From Miltoncostaea sp963771025 (GTDB lineage: Bacteria; Actinomycetota; Thermoleophilia; Miltoncostaeales; Miltoncostaeaceae): a stretch of 64,000 bases of DNA. Shown here in pieces: positions 25,943 to 35,529 of this stretch. Numbering within the stretch: the first letter of the stretch is position 1; each line of letters starts with the position of its first letter. Below the pieces are notes generated by a model, which was not told the origin of the DNA, ran no database searches, and saw only the letters and a list, made by a program, of their open reading frames with translations. The position numbers and the translations under genes are program-made. The DNA is taken from NCBI GenBank assembly GCA_963771025.1, contig CAVYRL010000002.1, positions 286,596-350,595 of the forward strand, written 5' to 3'.

Positions 25943-28900
25943 CACTTCTCCTGGTCTGGACTCAGCGCGGCCGAGAGGAGCCGCTCCTGCTCGGCCTGAT
26001 GGGCCTGCGGATAGCCCTCGCTGGGGCTCGCGCGGCGCGCGCGACCGACGTAATTCAACGATACGCCCTCGGGCAAGAGGTCCTCGAGGTGATGACGGAC
26101 GAACTCCCAGGCGCCCATGTTCTTCGGCTCCTCCTGGACCCAGGTCACCTGCGTGAGGCTCGGGTACGACGCGAGCAGCTCGGTGAGCTCGATGTCCGGG
26201 AACGGGTAGAGCATCTCGACGCGCCCGATCGCCAGCTCCGGGCGCTCGGAGCGCTCCGAGCGCCCGTCGAGGTCGTGGTAGACCTTGCCGGAGCACAGGA
26301 TGAGCCGGGTGACCGACGCCCGGCGGTTCTCCGCCGTGGGGTCGTCGAAGACCGGGTGGAAGGTCCCGTGGGTCAGGTCGGAGAGATGCGAGGACGCGCT
26401 CTTGGCGCGCAGGAGGCTCTTCGGCGTGAAGATGATCAGCGGGCGCGACTGCTGGGTGAGGGCCTGCTTGCGCAGCAGGTGGAAGTAGTTGGCGGCCGTG
26501 CTGCAGTTGGCGACGCGGATGTTGTCCTCGGCGGCGGCCGTCAGGAAGCGCTCGATGCGTGCCGAGGAGTGCTCGGGGCCGTTGCCTTCGTAGCCGTGGG
26601 GCAGCAGCAGGGTCAGGCGCGACGACTCGCCCCACTTCGCGCGACCGGAGACGATGAACTGGTCGATCATGATCTGGGCGCCGTTGACGAAGTCTCCGTA
26701 CTGCGCCTCCCACAGCACCAGCGCCTCGGGCGCCTGGGTGCTGTACCCGTACTCGAAGCCCACGGCGGCCGCCTCCGACAGCGGGCTGTTGTGCATCTCC
26801 AGCGAGGCGGTGGCGTCGGGCAGGTTGCCCAGCGGCGTGTAGACGCGACCGGTGTGCGGGGTCCAGGTCTCGCCCTCGCCTACGTCGTGCAGCTCCAGGT
26901 GACGCTGGCTGAACGTCCCGCGCGCGGAGTCCTGGCCCGTGAGACGCAGGGGGACGCCCTCCACCAGCAGGGAGGCGAACGCGAGCGACTCGGCGTGCGC
27001 CCAGGCGATGCCGCCCTCGTTGCCCAGCGCGTCGCGCCGGCGCGCCAGCTGGGGGACCAGCTTGGGGTGGATCGTGAAGCCGTCGGGGACCGCGAGCAGC
27101 TGCTCGTTGAGCTCGCGCAGCAGCGGCTCCGGCACCTTGCTCGTGGGCAGCGCGCTGAGGCCGTTGGGCTTGGGCACGTTCTCGCCCTCTCCACCGGTCT
27201 CGCCGCGGCCGGTCACCGCCTCGTGGGCGTCGCGCATCCACTTCTCGGCCTTCGCGATCAGCGCGTCGACCTCGGCCTTCGTGGTCACGCCCTCGTCCAC
27301 CAGGGTCTGGGCGTAGAGCTTGCTGACCGGGGGGTGGGCCTTGATGGTCCGGCTCATGACGGGCTGCGTATAGGCGGGCTCGTCCAGCTCGTTGTGGCCG
27401 AGGCGGCGGTAACCGATCAGGTTGATCAGCACATCGCCCTGGTAGCGGCTGCGGTAGGCGGCGGCGATCTGCGCGGCGCCGATGCAGGCGTCCACGTCGT
27501 CGGCGTTCACGTGGATCACGGGCACGTCGTAGCCGCGCGCCAGATCGCTGGCGTGGTACGTGGAGCGCGAGTCGTACGGGTCGGTGGTGAACCCGATCTG
27601 GTTGTTCGCGATCACGTGGATCGTGCCGCCGGTGGTGTAGCCGCGCAGCGCCTGGAGGTTGAAGGTCTCCGCCACCACGCCCTGGCCGGTGAAGGCGGCG
27701 TCGCCGTGGATCAGGATCGGCACGGCGGAGGTGGGGTTGTGGAGCGCCTCGCGGCTATTGCGATCGGTCTGCAGCGCGCGCGTGAGGCCTTCGGCGACGG
27801 CGTTGACCTGCTCGAGGTGGCTCGGGTTGGCGGCGAGCTTCACGCGCACCGTGCGCCCGTTGCGCGTGGTGTAGGTGCCCTCGGCGCCCAAGTGGTACTT
27901 CACGTCGCCGGCGGTCTCGCGCACCTCTTCGTCACCCGTCTCGAAGGCCATGTGGCCCTCGAACTCGGCGAGGATCGACTCGGGCGGGCGCCCGACGACC
28001 CGCGAGATGAAGGCCAGGCGACCGCGGTGGGCCATCCCCATCACGACGTCGTCGGCACCTTCGTCGCCGGCCCGCTCGATCACCTCGTCGGTGATCGACA
28101 CCAGCGCGTCGACGCCCTCGATGGAGAAGGTCTTCTGCCCGAGGTAGGTGCGGCGCAGGAACCGCTCGAACGCGTCGACCTCGATCAGGCGCGACAACGC
28201 GTGCCGCCGGTGCTCCGGGGACGGGGTCTGGCTGTAGCGACCGCCCTCGATCATCCCGCGCAGCCAGAGGCGCTTGCCGTGGTCCGACAGGTGCTCGATC
28301 TCGTAGGCGATCGTGCCGCAGTAGGCCTTGCGCAACTCGGGAAGTGCGGCCGCGAAGCTCTCGCCGGGCACCTTGACCCGCAGCAGGGAGGCCGGGATGC
28401 GGGCCATCAACTCGGGCGTGAGGCCCACCGACTCGGGAGCCAGCGACGGATCGCCCGGAGGCGCCGAACCGAGGGGGTCGAGGTGGGCCGCGAGGTGGCC
28501 GTGGCTGCGGTGCGCCTTGACCACCGACACGGCGGCGGCCACGCCCTCGAGCAGGCCGTCGTCGATCGTGACCGGCGCCGCCGGGGCCGAGGCGGGGGCC
28601 GGGGCGGCCCCGGGGGCCTCCTTGACGATCGGCACGGCCGCCGCCAGGCCGATGCTCGCGCGCACGTCGTCGTAGAACCCGTCGCCGCCCTGCAGGAGGG
28701 TGTCGATCTCGGCGAGGAAGGCTCCGCTCTCGGCGCCCTGGATGACCCGGTGGTCGTAGGTGCTGGTCATCGTCATGACCTTCTCGACGCCCATCTCGCG
28801 AAGGGTCTCGGGGGCCACGGCGGAGAGCCCGGGCGGGTAGCCGATGGCGCCGGTCGCGACGATCGTGCCCTGTCCGGGCATCAGCCGCGGCACGGAGGCG

Positions 28901-30264
28901 ATGGTGCCGATGCCGCCGGGGTTGGTGAGGGTCACGGTGGCGCCGCGCAGCTCGTCGGGCTTCACCTGGCCGGCGCGCGTGCGGCCGACGAGGTCGTCGA
29001 ACTGGACGCGGAAGCCATCGAAGCCGTCCGAGGCCGCGTCGCGCACGACCGGCACCAGCAGCGACCGGCTGCCGTCCTTGCGCTCGACGTCCACGGCGAG
29101 GCCCAGGTTGACGGACTCGCGGACCAGCTTGTGGGGCTTGCCGTCGATCGCGCTGAAGCCCGTGCCCATCACCGGCTGTGACGCGACCGCGCGGATGATC
29201 GCCCACGCGATCAGGTGGGTGAACGAGAGCTTCTCGGAGCGGCCGGCCGATTTGAGGTCGGCGTTGATCGCGCGGCGCTGGGCATCGAGCACGGCGACGC
29301 TCAGCGTGCGGAAGCTGGTGGCCGTCGGGATCTTGAGGCTCTCGTCCATGTAGCCGGCCAGCGCGGCAGCCGGACCGCGCAGCACCACTGCCTCCTCGCC
29401 CTCGACCGAGGGGACCGCGGTGGCGGCTGGGGCGGCGGCCGGAGCGGCGGCCGCGGCGAGCACGTCGCCCTTGCGGATCATCCCGCCGGCGCCGCTGCCG
29501 ACGAGGGTGCTCGGGTCGATGCCCCTCTCGAGGGCGGCCCGGCGGGCGATGGGGGAGATCTGCGGCCAGGTGACGTCGGCGCCCTTGGCCGCGACGGCCG
29601 GGCCGGCGGCCGCCGGGGCCGCTGCCGCCGGGGCGGATGGCGCGGGCGCGCTCGGCGCGGCGGTTCCCGAGGTGGAGCCGGTGGTGATCTCGCCGAGCGG
29701 CTGGCCGACGGTGAAGGTCTCGCCGTCGGGGACGACGATCGAGGTCAGCGTTCCGGCGGCGGGCGCCGGCACCTCGAGGTTGACCTTGTCGGTGGAGACC
29801 TCGAGCACGACCTGATCGACGGCGACGGCTTCACCGACCGCGACGCGCCATTCGACGACGACGCCCTCGGTGACGGACTCCATGTCGGGAAGCAGGATCG
29901 GGACAACGGTCCCGGCGTCCTCCGAGGGGGGGCCGCCATCGGCGGAGGCCCCCTCGGGGGCCACGTCCGCGGCCGTCGCGGCGCCGTTGCCCGAGCCGTT
30001 GGCGCCGTCGGGCGGCCCGAGCTCGGCGAGGAGGGCGCCGACCTCGATCGTCTCGCCGGCCTCGGCGACGATGCGGGTGATCACTCCGGCCGCGGGCGCG
30101 GGCACCTCCACGTCGACCTTGTCGGTCGTCACGTCGAGGAGAGTCTGGCCCATCTCGACGGAGTCACCCTCGGCGACTCTCCATTCGACGACGGTGCCTT
30201 CGGTGACCGACTCACCCAGCTCGGGCAGCAGAACCTGGGTTGTGTGGGAAGAGGTTGTGGACAC
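25942..30264 (-). CDS. 2-oxoglutarate dehydrogenase E1-E2 fusion with two lipoyl domains
   Basis: A 1440-residue multidomain enzyme of the TCA cycle converting 2-oxoglutarate to succinyl-CoA. In order: lipoyl domain 1 (about 8-85, lipoyl Lys49 in TTDKV), lipoyl domain 2 (about 121-197, Lys160 in STDKV), Ala/Pro linker, E3-binding domain (about 235-270), E2 acyltransferase domain (about 300-530, active-site His505 in TYDHRVIQG), linker, and the thiamine-dependent E1 domain (about 575-1440, with MAHRGRLAF and NNQIGFTTDP). Known mycobacterial Kgd and corynebacterial OdhA have E2 and E1 but no lipoyl domains. GTG start; AAGAG 6 nt upstream is a weak ribosome binding site. Confidence 0.95.
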   Translation of the reverse strand: MSTTSSHTTQVLLPELGESVTEGTVVEWRVAEGDSVEMGQTLLDVTTDKVDVEVPAPAAGVITRIVAEAGETIEVGALLAELGPPDGANGSGNGAATAADVAPEGASADGGPPSEDAGTVVPILLPDMESVTEGVVVEWRVAVGEAVAVDQVVLEVSTDKVNLEVPAPAAGTLTSIVVPDGETFTVGQPLGEITTGSTSGTAAPSAPAPSAPAAAAPAAAGPAVAAKGADVTWPQISPIARRAALERGIDPSTLVGSGAGGMIRKGDVLAAAAAPAAAPAATAVPSVEGEEAVVLRGPAAALAGYMDESLKIPTATSFRTLSVAVLDAQRRAINADLKSAGRSEKLSFTHLIAWAIIRAVASQPVMGTGFSAIDGKPHKLVRESVNLGLAVDVERKDGSRSLLVPVVRDAASDGFDGFRVQFDDLVGRTRAGQVKPDELRGATVTLTNPGGIGTIASVPRLMPGQGTIVATGAIGYPPGLSAVAPETLREMGVEKVMTMTSTYDHRVIQGAESGAFLAEIDTLLQGGDGFYDDVRASIGLAAAVPIVKEAPGAAPAPASAPAAPVTIDDGLLEGVAAAVSVVKAHRSHGHLAAHLDPLGSAPPGDPSLAPESVGLTPELMARIPASLLRVKVPGESFAAALPELRKAYCGTIAYEIEHLSDHGKRLWLRGMIEGGRYSQTPSPEHRRHALSRLIEVDAFERFLRRTYLGQKTFSIEGVDALVSITDEVIERAGDEGADDVVMGMAHRGRLAFISRVVGRPPESILAEFEGHMAFETGDEEVRETAGDVKYHLGAEGTYTTRNGRTVRVKLAANPSHLEQVNAVAEGLTRALQTDRNSREALHNPTSAVPILIHGDAAFTGQGVVAETFNLQALRGYTTGGTIHVIANNQIGFTTDPYDSRSTYHASDLARGYDVPVIHVNADDVDACIGAAQIAAAYRSRYQGDVLINLIGYRRLGHNELDEPAYTQPVMSRTIKAHPPVSKLYAQTLVDEGVTTKAEVDALIAKAEKWMRDAHEAVTGRGETGGEGENVPKPNGLSALPTSKVPEPLLRELNEQLLAVPDGFTIHPKLVPQLARRRDALGNEGGIAWAHAESLAFASLLVEGVPLRLTGQDSARGTFSQRHLELHDVGEGETWTPHTGRVYTPLGNLPDATASLEMHNSPLSEAAAVGFEYGYSTQAPEALVLWEAQYGDFVNGAQIMIDQFIVSGRAKWGESSRLTLLLPHGYEGNGPEHSSARIERFLTAAAEDNIRVANCSTAANYFHLLRKQALTQQSRPLIIFTPKSLLRAKSASSHLSDLTHGTFHPVFDDPTAENRRASVTRLILCSGKVYHDLDGRSERSERPELAIGRVEMLYPFPDIELTELLASYPSLTQVTWVQEEPKNMGAWEFVRHHLEDLLPEGVSLNYVGRARRASPSEGYPQAHQAEQERLLSAALSPDQEK

Positions 30265-30503
30265 GCCGAACTCTTAAGCTATCGCGATCGCCGCAGGTCG
30301 GCCGGGATTTCGGCCAACTCCGGCCCAATTCGGTGCCGATGGCCGATCTCCTGAAGAAAGGTGGGCCCGACACGGACCGCCTCAACCATACCGATGCGTC
30401 GCCGGTCCGGACGGACGCCACGGACGGTCGAATAACACGTCTTGCACTGCGATCCCAAGGTGTCGTCCTCAACTCGCCCGCGCGCGGCGGGCGACGAACC
30501 GAG

Positions 30504-30725
30504 CTAGCCCTCGAGCTCCAGGATCCGTTCCATGGCCTCGGCGACGGCCTCGCGCTGCCTCTGCGTCAGACGGCCGAGACGGGCCACGACGGCGTCGGGG
30601 TTCTCGAACTCGAGATCGCGGGCCACGCGGGTCAGCTCGTGAAGCGCCCCTTGGCGCTCCCACTCGGCGACCGGCGGTGAGCTCGGTGGGGAAACGCTCA
30701 GATCGTTCTCTCGATTCTTCTCCAC
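30504..30725 (-). CDS. Small hypothetical protein
   Basis: A 73-residue acidic, mostly helical protein (VARLGRLTQRQREAVAEAME near the C-terminus). No family recognised. GTG 30725 is chosen because a TAATGT -10 box ends 7 nt upstream; GTG 30761 would extend it by 12 residues through that box. The intergenic stretch 30265-30503 between this gene and the dehydrogenase holds no gene I can support. Confidence 0.55.
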   Translation of the reverse strand: MEKNRENDLSVSPPSSPPVAEWERQGALHELTRVARDLEFENPDAVVARLGRLTQRQREAVAEAMERILELEG

Positions 30726-30732
30726 GGGCCGG

Positions 30733-30738
30733 ACATTA
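30733..30738 (-). promoter_or_regulatory. -10 box TAATGT of a leaderless promoter
   Basis: On the minus strand TAATGT ends 7 nt before GTG 30725. Confidence 0.5.
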
Positions 30739-30773
30739 TGCCCGGCGAGATGGCGCAACACCCCCTCGATGGT

Positions 30774-31223
30774 CTAGTAGGGCTCGACGGGCGACGTGGT
30801 TCGGGGTTCCGAGGACCCGTTTCCGCCGCTGGACAGCACCACCCCGCGGCGCGCGAGGTCGTCGCCGCGCCACGGATCGCCGCCCGCCGCCTCCAGGAAG
30901 AAGTCGGCGAACGCGCCCGGGACCGTGGTGATCAGCAGGCGCCCGCCGTCCGACACGATCCGCCATGCGTGCGGAACGTGCCGCCGCAGAGGGACGCAGG
31001 TGCCGACCTCCGCCCGCGTCACCACGTCGCACGACGTCACCTCCACGACGCCCTCGATGACGTAGAGCACCTCGTCCTCCAGGGTGTGCGCGTGCATCGG
31101 GTGTCCGAACCCGGGCGCGCCGCGGTGCTCCTGCACCGCGACCCGCCCGTCGGTGGAGGCCGCCGACACCAGCTCGATCACCACCGCGCCGTCGAACGCG
31201 GCGCTGCGCCCAGACGCGCTCAT
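30774..31223 (-). CDS. Cupin-domain protein
   Basis: A 149-residue single-domain cupin. Motif 1 is HPMHAHTLEDEVLYVIEG, with two His and one Glu as metal ligands, and motif 2 is VPLRRHVPHAWRI. It could be a small metal-dependent oxygenase or isomerase, or a sugar-binding protein. ATG overlaps the stop of the FAD oxidoreductase gene (ATGA), so the pair is one operon and probably one pathway; the substrate is unknown. Confidence 0.8.
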   Translation of the reverse strand: MSASGRSAAFDGAVVIELVSAASTDGRVAVQEHRGAPGFGHPMHAHTLEDEVLYVIEGVVEVTSCDVVTRAEVGTCVPLRRHVPHAWRIVSDGGRLLITTVPGAFADFFLEAAGGDPWRGDDLARRGVVLSSGGNGSSEPRTTSPVEPY

Positions 31224-32605
31224 CGCGGCCCGTCGATGCCGTGGTTGGGCCGGAACAGCCCGTTCGGGTCGAGGCGGCGCCGCACCCCGGCGAGCCGCGT
31301 GTGCGCATCCGGCGCGTGGAGCGAGGCGCCGTCGACCTCGGTGTCGGTGAAGTTGTAGTAGCGCCGCGGGGTCGACCACGGCGCCAACGCGCGCTGGACT
31401 CCGGCGAGGCTCGCGGCGATCGCCTCCGCGTGACCCGGCGCCATCGGCAGGCCGACTGCGAAGAGCGCAAAGCCGGCGTCGAGGGCCCCGATGGCGCCGC
31501 CGTCCGGCGCCGGGCTGCTCAGGGCGGCGCCCAGCTGCCGCAGCTCCACCTGCAGCAGCGGGGTCTCCGTGTCGGGCCCGGCGACCGCGAGCAGGGCGTC
31601 GACCGCCTCGCTCGGAAGCCCGTCGATCAGGGCGTGGGTCGACATCGACGGCACCGGGTCGAGTGGGTCGCCCGCGACCTCGGCCAGGCCGGCCGCCGGC
31701 ATCGGGGCGAACGTGTCGAGGTAGGGCGGGGCGATCGCGCGCAGGGGGGCGATCACGGCCGCTCCCGCGGCCTCGTCGCCGATCACGCCGGCGACGATCG
31801 AGATGAACGACCGCCCGCGCAGCGGCTCTGGTACGACCGGGATCGGCGGCAGCCGCAGCAGCCGGATCGACGAGGTGACGGTGTCCGGCGCCGTCTCGGT
31901 CCAGGCGGAGTAGGCGAGGAGCACGTCGCGGGCCTGTTCGATGGGCCAGAAGAGGTTGCCGGCGTAGACCTCGTCGATCGCGTGGAGGCGGAACTCCAGG
32001 GCGGTCACGGCGCCGAAGTTGCCGCCGCCCCCGCGCAGCGCCCAGAACAGCTCGGGGTCGCTCTCGCGGTCCACGCGCCGGTGCTCACCGTCGGCGGTCA
32101 CCAGCTCGACCGCCAGAACGCTGTCGGCCGCGAAGCCGTGGCGGCGTCCCAGCAGTCCCATGCCGCCGCCCAGCGTGTAGCCGACCACCCCGACGCCGCC
32201 GCTCGAGCCCCAGAGGCCGGCGAGTCCGTGCTCGGCGGCCGGGCCGGCGACGTCCGACCACAGCGCCCCGGCCTCCACGCGGGCGATGCGCCGCTCGGCG
32301 TCGATCTCCACGCCGGTCAACGACGACGTGTCGATCAGGATCGCCCCCTCCAGGTCGCCGCACGCGCCGTGCCCGGTGCCCTGCACGCGCACGTCCAGCC
32401 CGTTGTCCCGGGCGAAGCGGACCGCCGCGACGATGTCGTTCGCGCTCGAGGCGACGGCGATCACCTCGGGGCGCTGGTCGACCGCGATGTTCCACGGGAC
32501 CCGCGCCGCGTCCCACTCCGCCTCCGCCTGCGTGAGGACGAGCCCCTCGTGGCTGCGGCGGAGCACATCGATGTCGATCGTGGGCGGTGCGGCGTCGATG
32601 GCCAC
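31220..32605 (-). CDS. FAD-linked oxidoreductase (berberine-bridge-enzyme-like)
   Basis: A 461-residue FAD_binding_4/BBE oxidase. The PP-loop and the His for 8-alpha covalent flavin linkage are in VQGTGHGACGDLEG; the GGVGVVGYTLGGG loop follows, and the BBE C-terminal motif is seen as RYYNFTDTE and RLDPNGLFRPNHG. The cysteine that gives bicovalent attachment in many members is replaced by Ser (GLWGSSGGVG), so flavin is probably mono-covalent. GTG start with GAGGAG 7 nt upstream. Forms an operon with the downstream cupin. Confidence 0.9.
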   Translation of the reverse strand: MAIDAAPPTIDIDVLRRSHEGLVLTQAEAEWDAARVPWNIAVDQRPEVIAVASSANDIVAAVRFARDNGLDVRVQGTGHGACGDLEGAILIDTSSLTGVEIDAERRIARVEAGALWSDVAGPAAEHGLAGLWGSSGGVGVVGYTLGGGMGLLGRRHGFAADSVLAVELVTADGEHRRVDRESDPELFWALRGGGGNFGAVTALEFRLHAIDEVYAGNLFWPIEQARDVLLAYSAWTETAPDTVTSSIRLLRLPPIPVVPEPLRGRSFISIVAGVIGDEAAGAAVIAPLRAIAPPYLDTFAPMPAAGLAEVAGDPLDPVPSMSTHALIDGLPSEAVDALLAVAGPDTETPLLQVELRQLGAALSSPAPDGGAIGALDAGFALFAVGLPMAPGHAEAIAASLAGVQRALAPWSTPRRYYNFTDTEVDGASLHAPDAHTRLAGVRRRLDPNGLFRPNHGIDGPR

Positions 32606-32713
32606 GGGTCTCTCCTCGAGTCGGTGTGTGTACCACCACGCTCTCTGAGCGACGGGCCGGGTCGCATCGGGGGCGTCCCCAGTCGTGTCCTCCAGACCCC
32701 CTAGGAGGACCCC

Positions 32714-33877
32714 TCAGGACAGGGGCTCCTCCATGCGCGCCAGGTCCCCGCGGGAGGCGATCCCGAGCTTCTGGAACACCTTGGCCAGGTGGTATTCGAC
32801 CGTCTTCGGGCTCAAGAACAGCTGGGCCGCCACCTCCTTGTTGGTGGCTCCCTCGGCGACGAATCGGGCGATGCGGCGTTCCTGAGGCGTCAGGTCGGCT
32901 GCGCCGGACCGATCCGGTCGCCGCCGCGACTCACCCGTGGCGCGCAACTCCTCGCGGGCGCGCTCGGCCCACGGCTCCGCCCCGAGCGCCTCAAACACGG
33001 CGGCGGCCGAGCGCAGGTGGGTCCGCGACTCCGCGCGCCGCCGGTCCCGGCGCAGCAGTTCGCCCAGGCACAGCTCGGTGCGGGCGCGATGAAACCCCGG
33101 GGCGTCGCCGGTGTGCAGCTCGAGCGCGACGCGCAGATGGGCCTCCGCATCCGCGTCGTCGCTGAGAAGTCCGCGCGAGCGCTCCAGCAGCGGAGCCACC
33201 CAGTCGGCGCCCGTCGCCGCCTGCCATGTCGCCAGCCGCTCGAGCACCGGCCGGGCGGCCTGCGGGCGACCGGCACGCGCAGCGGCCTCGATCAGATCCG
33301 GGGCGGCGGCATAGAGGGAGAGCGGCGTGCGCATGCGTCCGGCGCCGCCGCCGCCGGCGATCTCGGAAAGGTGATCGAGCGCCGCCTCGTAGTGACCCCG
33401 GCTCAGCTCCCGCACGCCGAGGGCCCAGACCGCGGTCTCGCGCGCGGGCAGCAGCCCGCGTCGGACCGCCAGCGAGATCGCGCGCTCGGCCTCCCGCGCG
33501 CAGGTGGCGTCGTCGCCGCGCAGAGCCGCCGCGCCCGCGAGCACGGCGTGGCTCTGGGCGATGCTGTTGTCGAGCCCCGCCTCCTCGGCCAGGCGCAGCC
33601 CCTCCTCCCCGTCGGCGAGCGCCTCCCGCGGGAGCCCGCGCGCCGCCATCAAGCCACCCCGTCGCAGCAGCGCCACGGCCAGGGTCGCGAATGCGCCGCC
33701 GGCGCGGGCGCGCGCGACCGCGGCCGACTGCAACACGATGGCCCGGTCGTGTTCACCGAGCCACACCGCCGCGTTGGACGCCCAGACGAGCGTCCGGGGA
33801 TCGTCGGCGTCGTCGGCGTTGGCGACCAACAGGCGCAGGATCGGGACGGCGCGCTCCAGGTCGTCCTGCTGTACCAA
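32714..33877 (-). pseudogene. LuxR-family ATPase regulator, 3' part after a frameshift
   Basis: C-terminal part of a large LuxR (LAL/MalT-like) regulator: TPR-like helical repeats, then a DNA-binding domain with LTPQERRIARFVAEGATNKEV and LSPKTVEYHLAKVFQKLGI. Its frame is open upstream past GTA-CAG (VQQDDLERA) to LEGVA at about 33890 and then matches no start; the N-terminal part continues in another frame. Residues on either side of the break join naturally, so this is one gene split by a one-base shift, either a recent mutation or a sequence error. Confidence 0.8.
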
Positions 33878-35447
33878 CGCGACGCCCTCGAGCCAGGTCG
33901 TACCCCATCCGGTCGAACGCGGGGGCCAGCGGGGCGGCCCGCCGCCAGGCCTCGATGACGCCCGCGCGATCGCCGCCGGCGATCGCCGCCTCCGCGGCGA
34001 CCAGCAGCAGGTCCAGCACCCGCGCCGGGGCGCCGGCCCCCGCGGCTTCGGCCGCCGCCAGCAGCAGGCGATGGCCCTCGGCGGGCCGGCCGCGCATCAG
34101 CTCGGCGGATCCCTGCACGTGGAGGAGCTCGGCGCGCAGCCCCTCCTCGCGCACTCGCGGCGCCGCCTCCGCGGCCAGGGCCTGCGCGAGCGGCGCCCGG
34201 CCCGCGGCCAGGGCCGAGCGCGCGGCCGCGACCAGGCGTCGCGTGTTCTCGTCGGGATCGGCGCCCAGACGCGCGGCCCGCTCCAGCGCCGCCGCGGCGG
34301 CCGCGTGGCCGCTGCGCGCCCGAGCGCGGTCGGCGGTCCGCTCGAGCGCCTCGGCCACCTCGTCGTTCGGGGCCACGGCGGTCGCGGCCAGATGCCACGC
34401 CCGGCGGTCGGCGTCGCCCTCGTCCATGAGCACGTCGGCGAGTGCCCGATGCGCCGCCTGACGCAGGGGATAGGGCGTGCCGCGGTGCAGTGCGGATCGT
34501 GCCAGAGGATGTCGCAGCTCCAGCCGGTCGCCGACCACACGGATCAGGCCTGAGGCCTGCGCGGTCTCCAGATCGTCCGGACCGGCGCCGAGGGCGGCGG
34601 ACGCGCGGACCACTGTCGCGACGTCGCCGGTCTCGTCCGCGGCCGCCACGCTCAGCACGGCGCGCGGGCCCTCGCCGAGCCTCTCGGCGCGGGCGAGGAA
34701 GGCGCGCTCCACCTCGCTGGTCAGTGGTACGTGCTCGGGAAGGGGTGTCCGCCCCGCCAGCTGATCGGCCCCGAGCACGGAGGGCAACTCCACCAGGGCG
34801 AGGGGGTTGCCGCCGGTCAGCGACACGAGGCGCTCGGCGACGTGGGGCGCCATCTGCGGGGAGCGGTCGGCCAGCAGGGCGCGAGCCGAGACGCGGTCGA
34901 GACCCTCCAGGCGCAGCTCGGGCACCCCGACCGCCTCCAGGCGCCGAGCCTCGCCCGCGCGCGCCGCGAGCAACATGGCCACGGGCTCGCCACGCAGGCG
35001 CCGCGCGGCGAATCCCAGCGCTTCGGCCGAGGCGCGATCGAGCCACTGGGCGTCCTCGACCAGGATCAGCAGGGGCTGCTGTTCGGCCATGCCCGCCAGC
35101 AACCCGAGCGCGCCGAGGCAGATCAGGAAGCGGTCCTCGACGCGCTCTTGGCTGAGGCCGAACGCGCCGCGCATGGCGGCGGCCTGGGGCGCCGGCAGGC
35201 GATCGAGATGTGGGAGGCCCTCGCGCACCACCTGGTGCAGCGCCGCGAAGGGCAGATCGGCCTCCCACTCCACGCCGACGGCCCGGAGCACCCGCATTCC
35301 CGAGCCATGCTCGGCGGCGTGGGCCAGGAGGGCGGTCTTGCCGACCCCGACCTCTCCGCGCACGACCAGTGCACCACCATTGGAGGTGCGCGCCGCATCG
35401 ACGAGACTCTCGATTGCCGAACACTCGGCGTCGCGTCCGACGAGCAC
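33753..35447 (-). pseudogene. LuxR-family ATPase regulator, 5' part before a frameshift
   Basis: N-terminal STAND/AAA ATPase part. It starts VGRDAECSAIESLV, with Walker A GEVGVGKTALL, Walker B LLILVEDAQWLD, GGNPLALVELP, then TPR-like helices. Family-like sequence runs to LAPAFDRMGYDL at about 33895; beyond that the frame reads Arg-rich nonsense to 33753. GTG 35447 is the start, fixed by a -10 box TACCAT 6 nt upstream with a -35 box TTGCTC. Together with the 3' part the intact protein would have been about 910 residues, normal for this class. Confidence 0.8.
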
Positions 35448-35453
35448 GAGGCG

Positions 35454-35481
35454 ATGGTACCGGCGTGGTATCCTTGAGCAA
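35454..35481 (-). promoter_or_regulatory. Leaderless promoter of the LuxR-type gene
   Basis: Minus-strand -35 TTGCTC (35476-35481), 16-nt spacer, -10 TACCAT (35454-35459), then 6 nt to GTG 35447. Confidence 0.6.
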
Positions 35482-35493
35482 TCAAGCAATTGC
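35473..35493. promoter_or_regulatory. Symmetric sites between divergent LuxR and VOC genes
   Basis: CTTGA-GCAA-TCAAG (35473-35486) and the perfect palindrome GCAATTGC (35486-35493) are joined end to end and cover the -35 box of the regulator. This could be an operator controlling both directions. Confidence 0.45.
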
Positions 35494-35529
35494 GCAGGCA
35501 GGCCGTGCGCCGGGTCCAGGAGGTCCTCG

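Noticed and set aside
25999..29181. A 1060-codon antisense frame opposite the oxoglutarate dehydrogenase gene.
   Set aside because: Antisense shadow of a very well supported gene; no family-like motifs or start signals.
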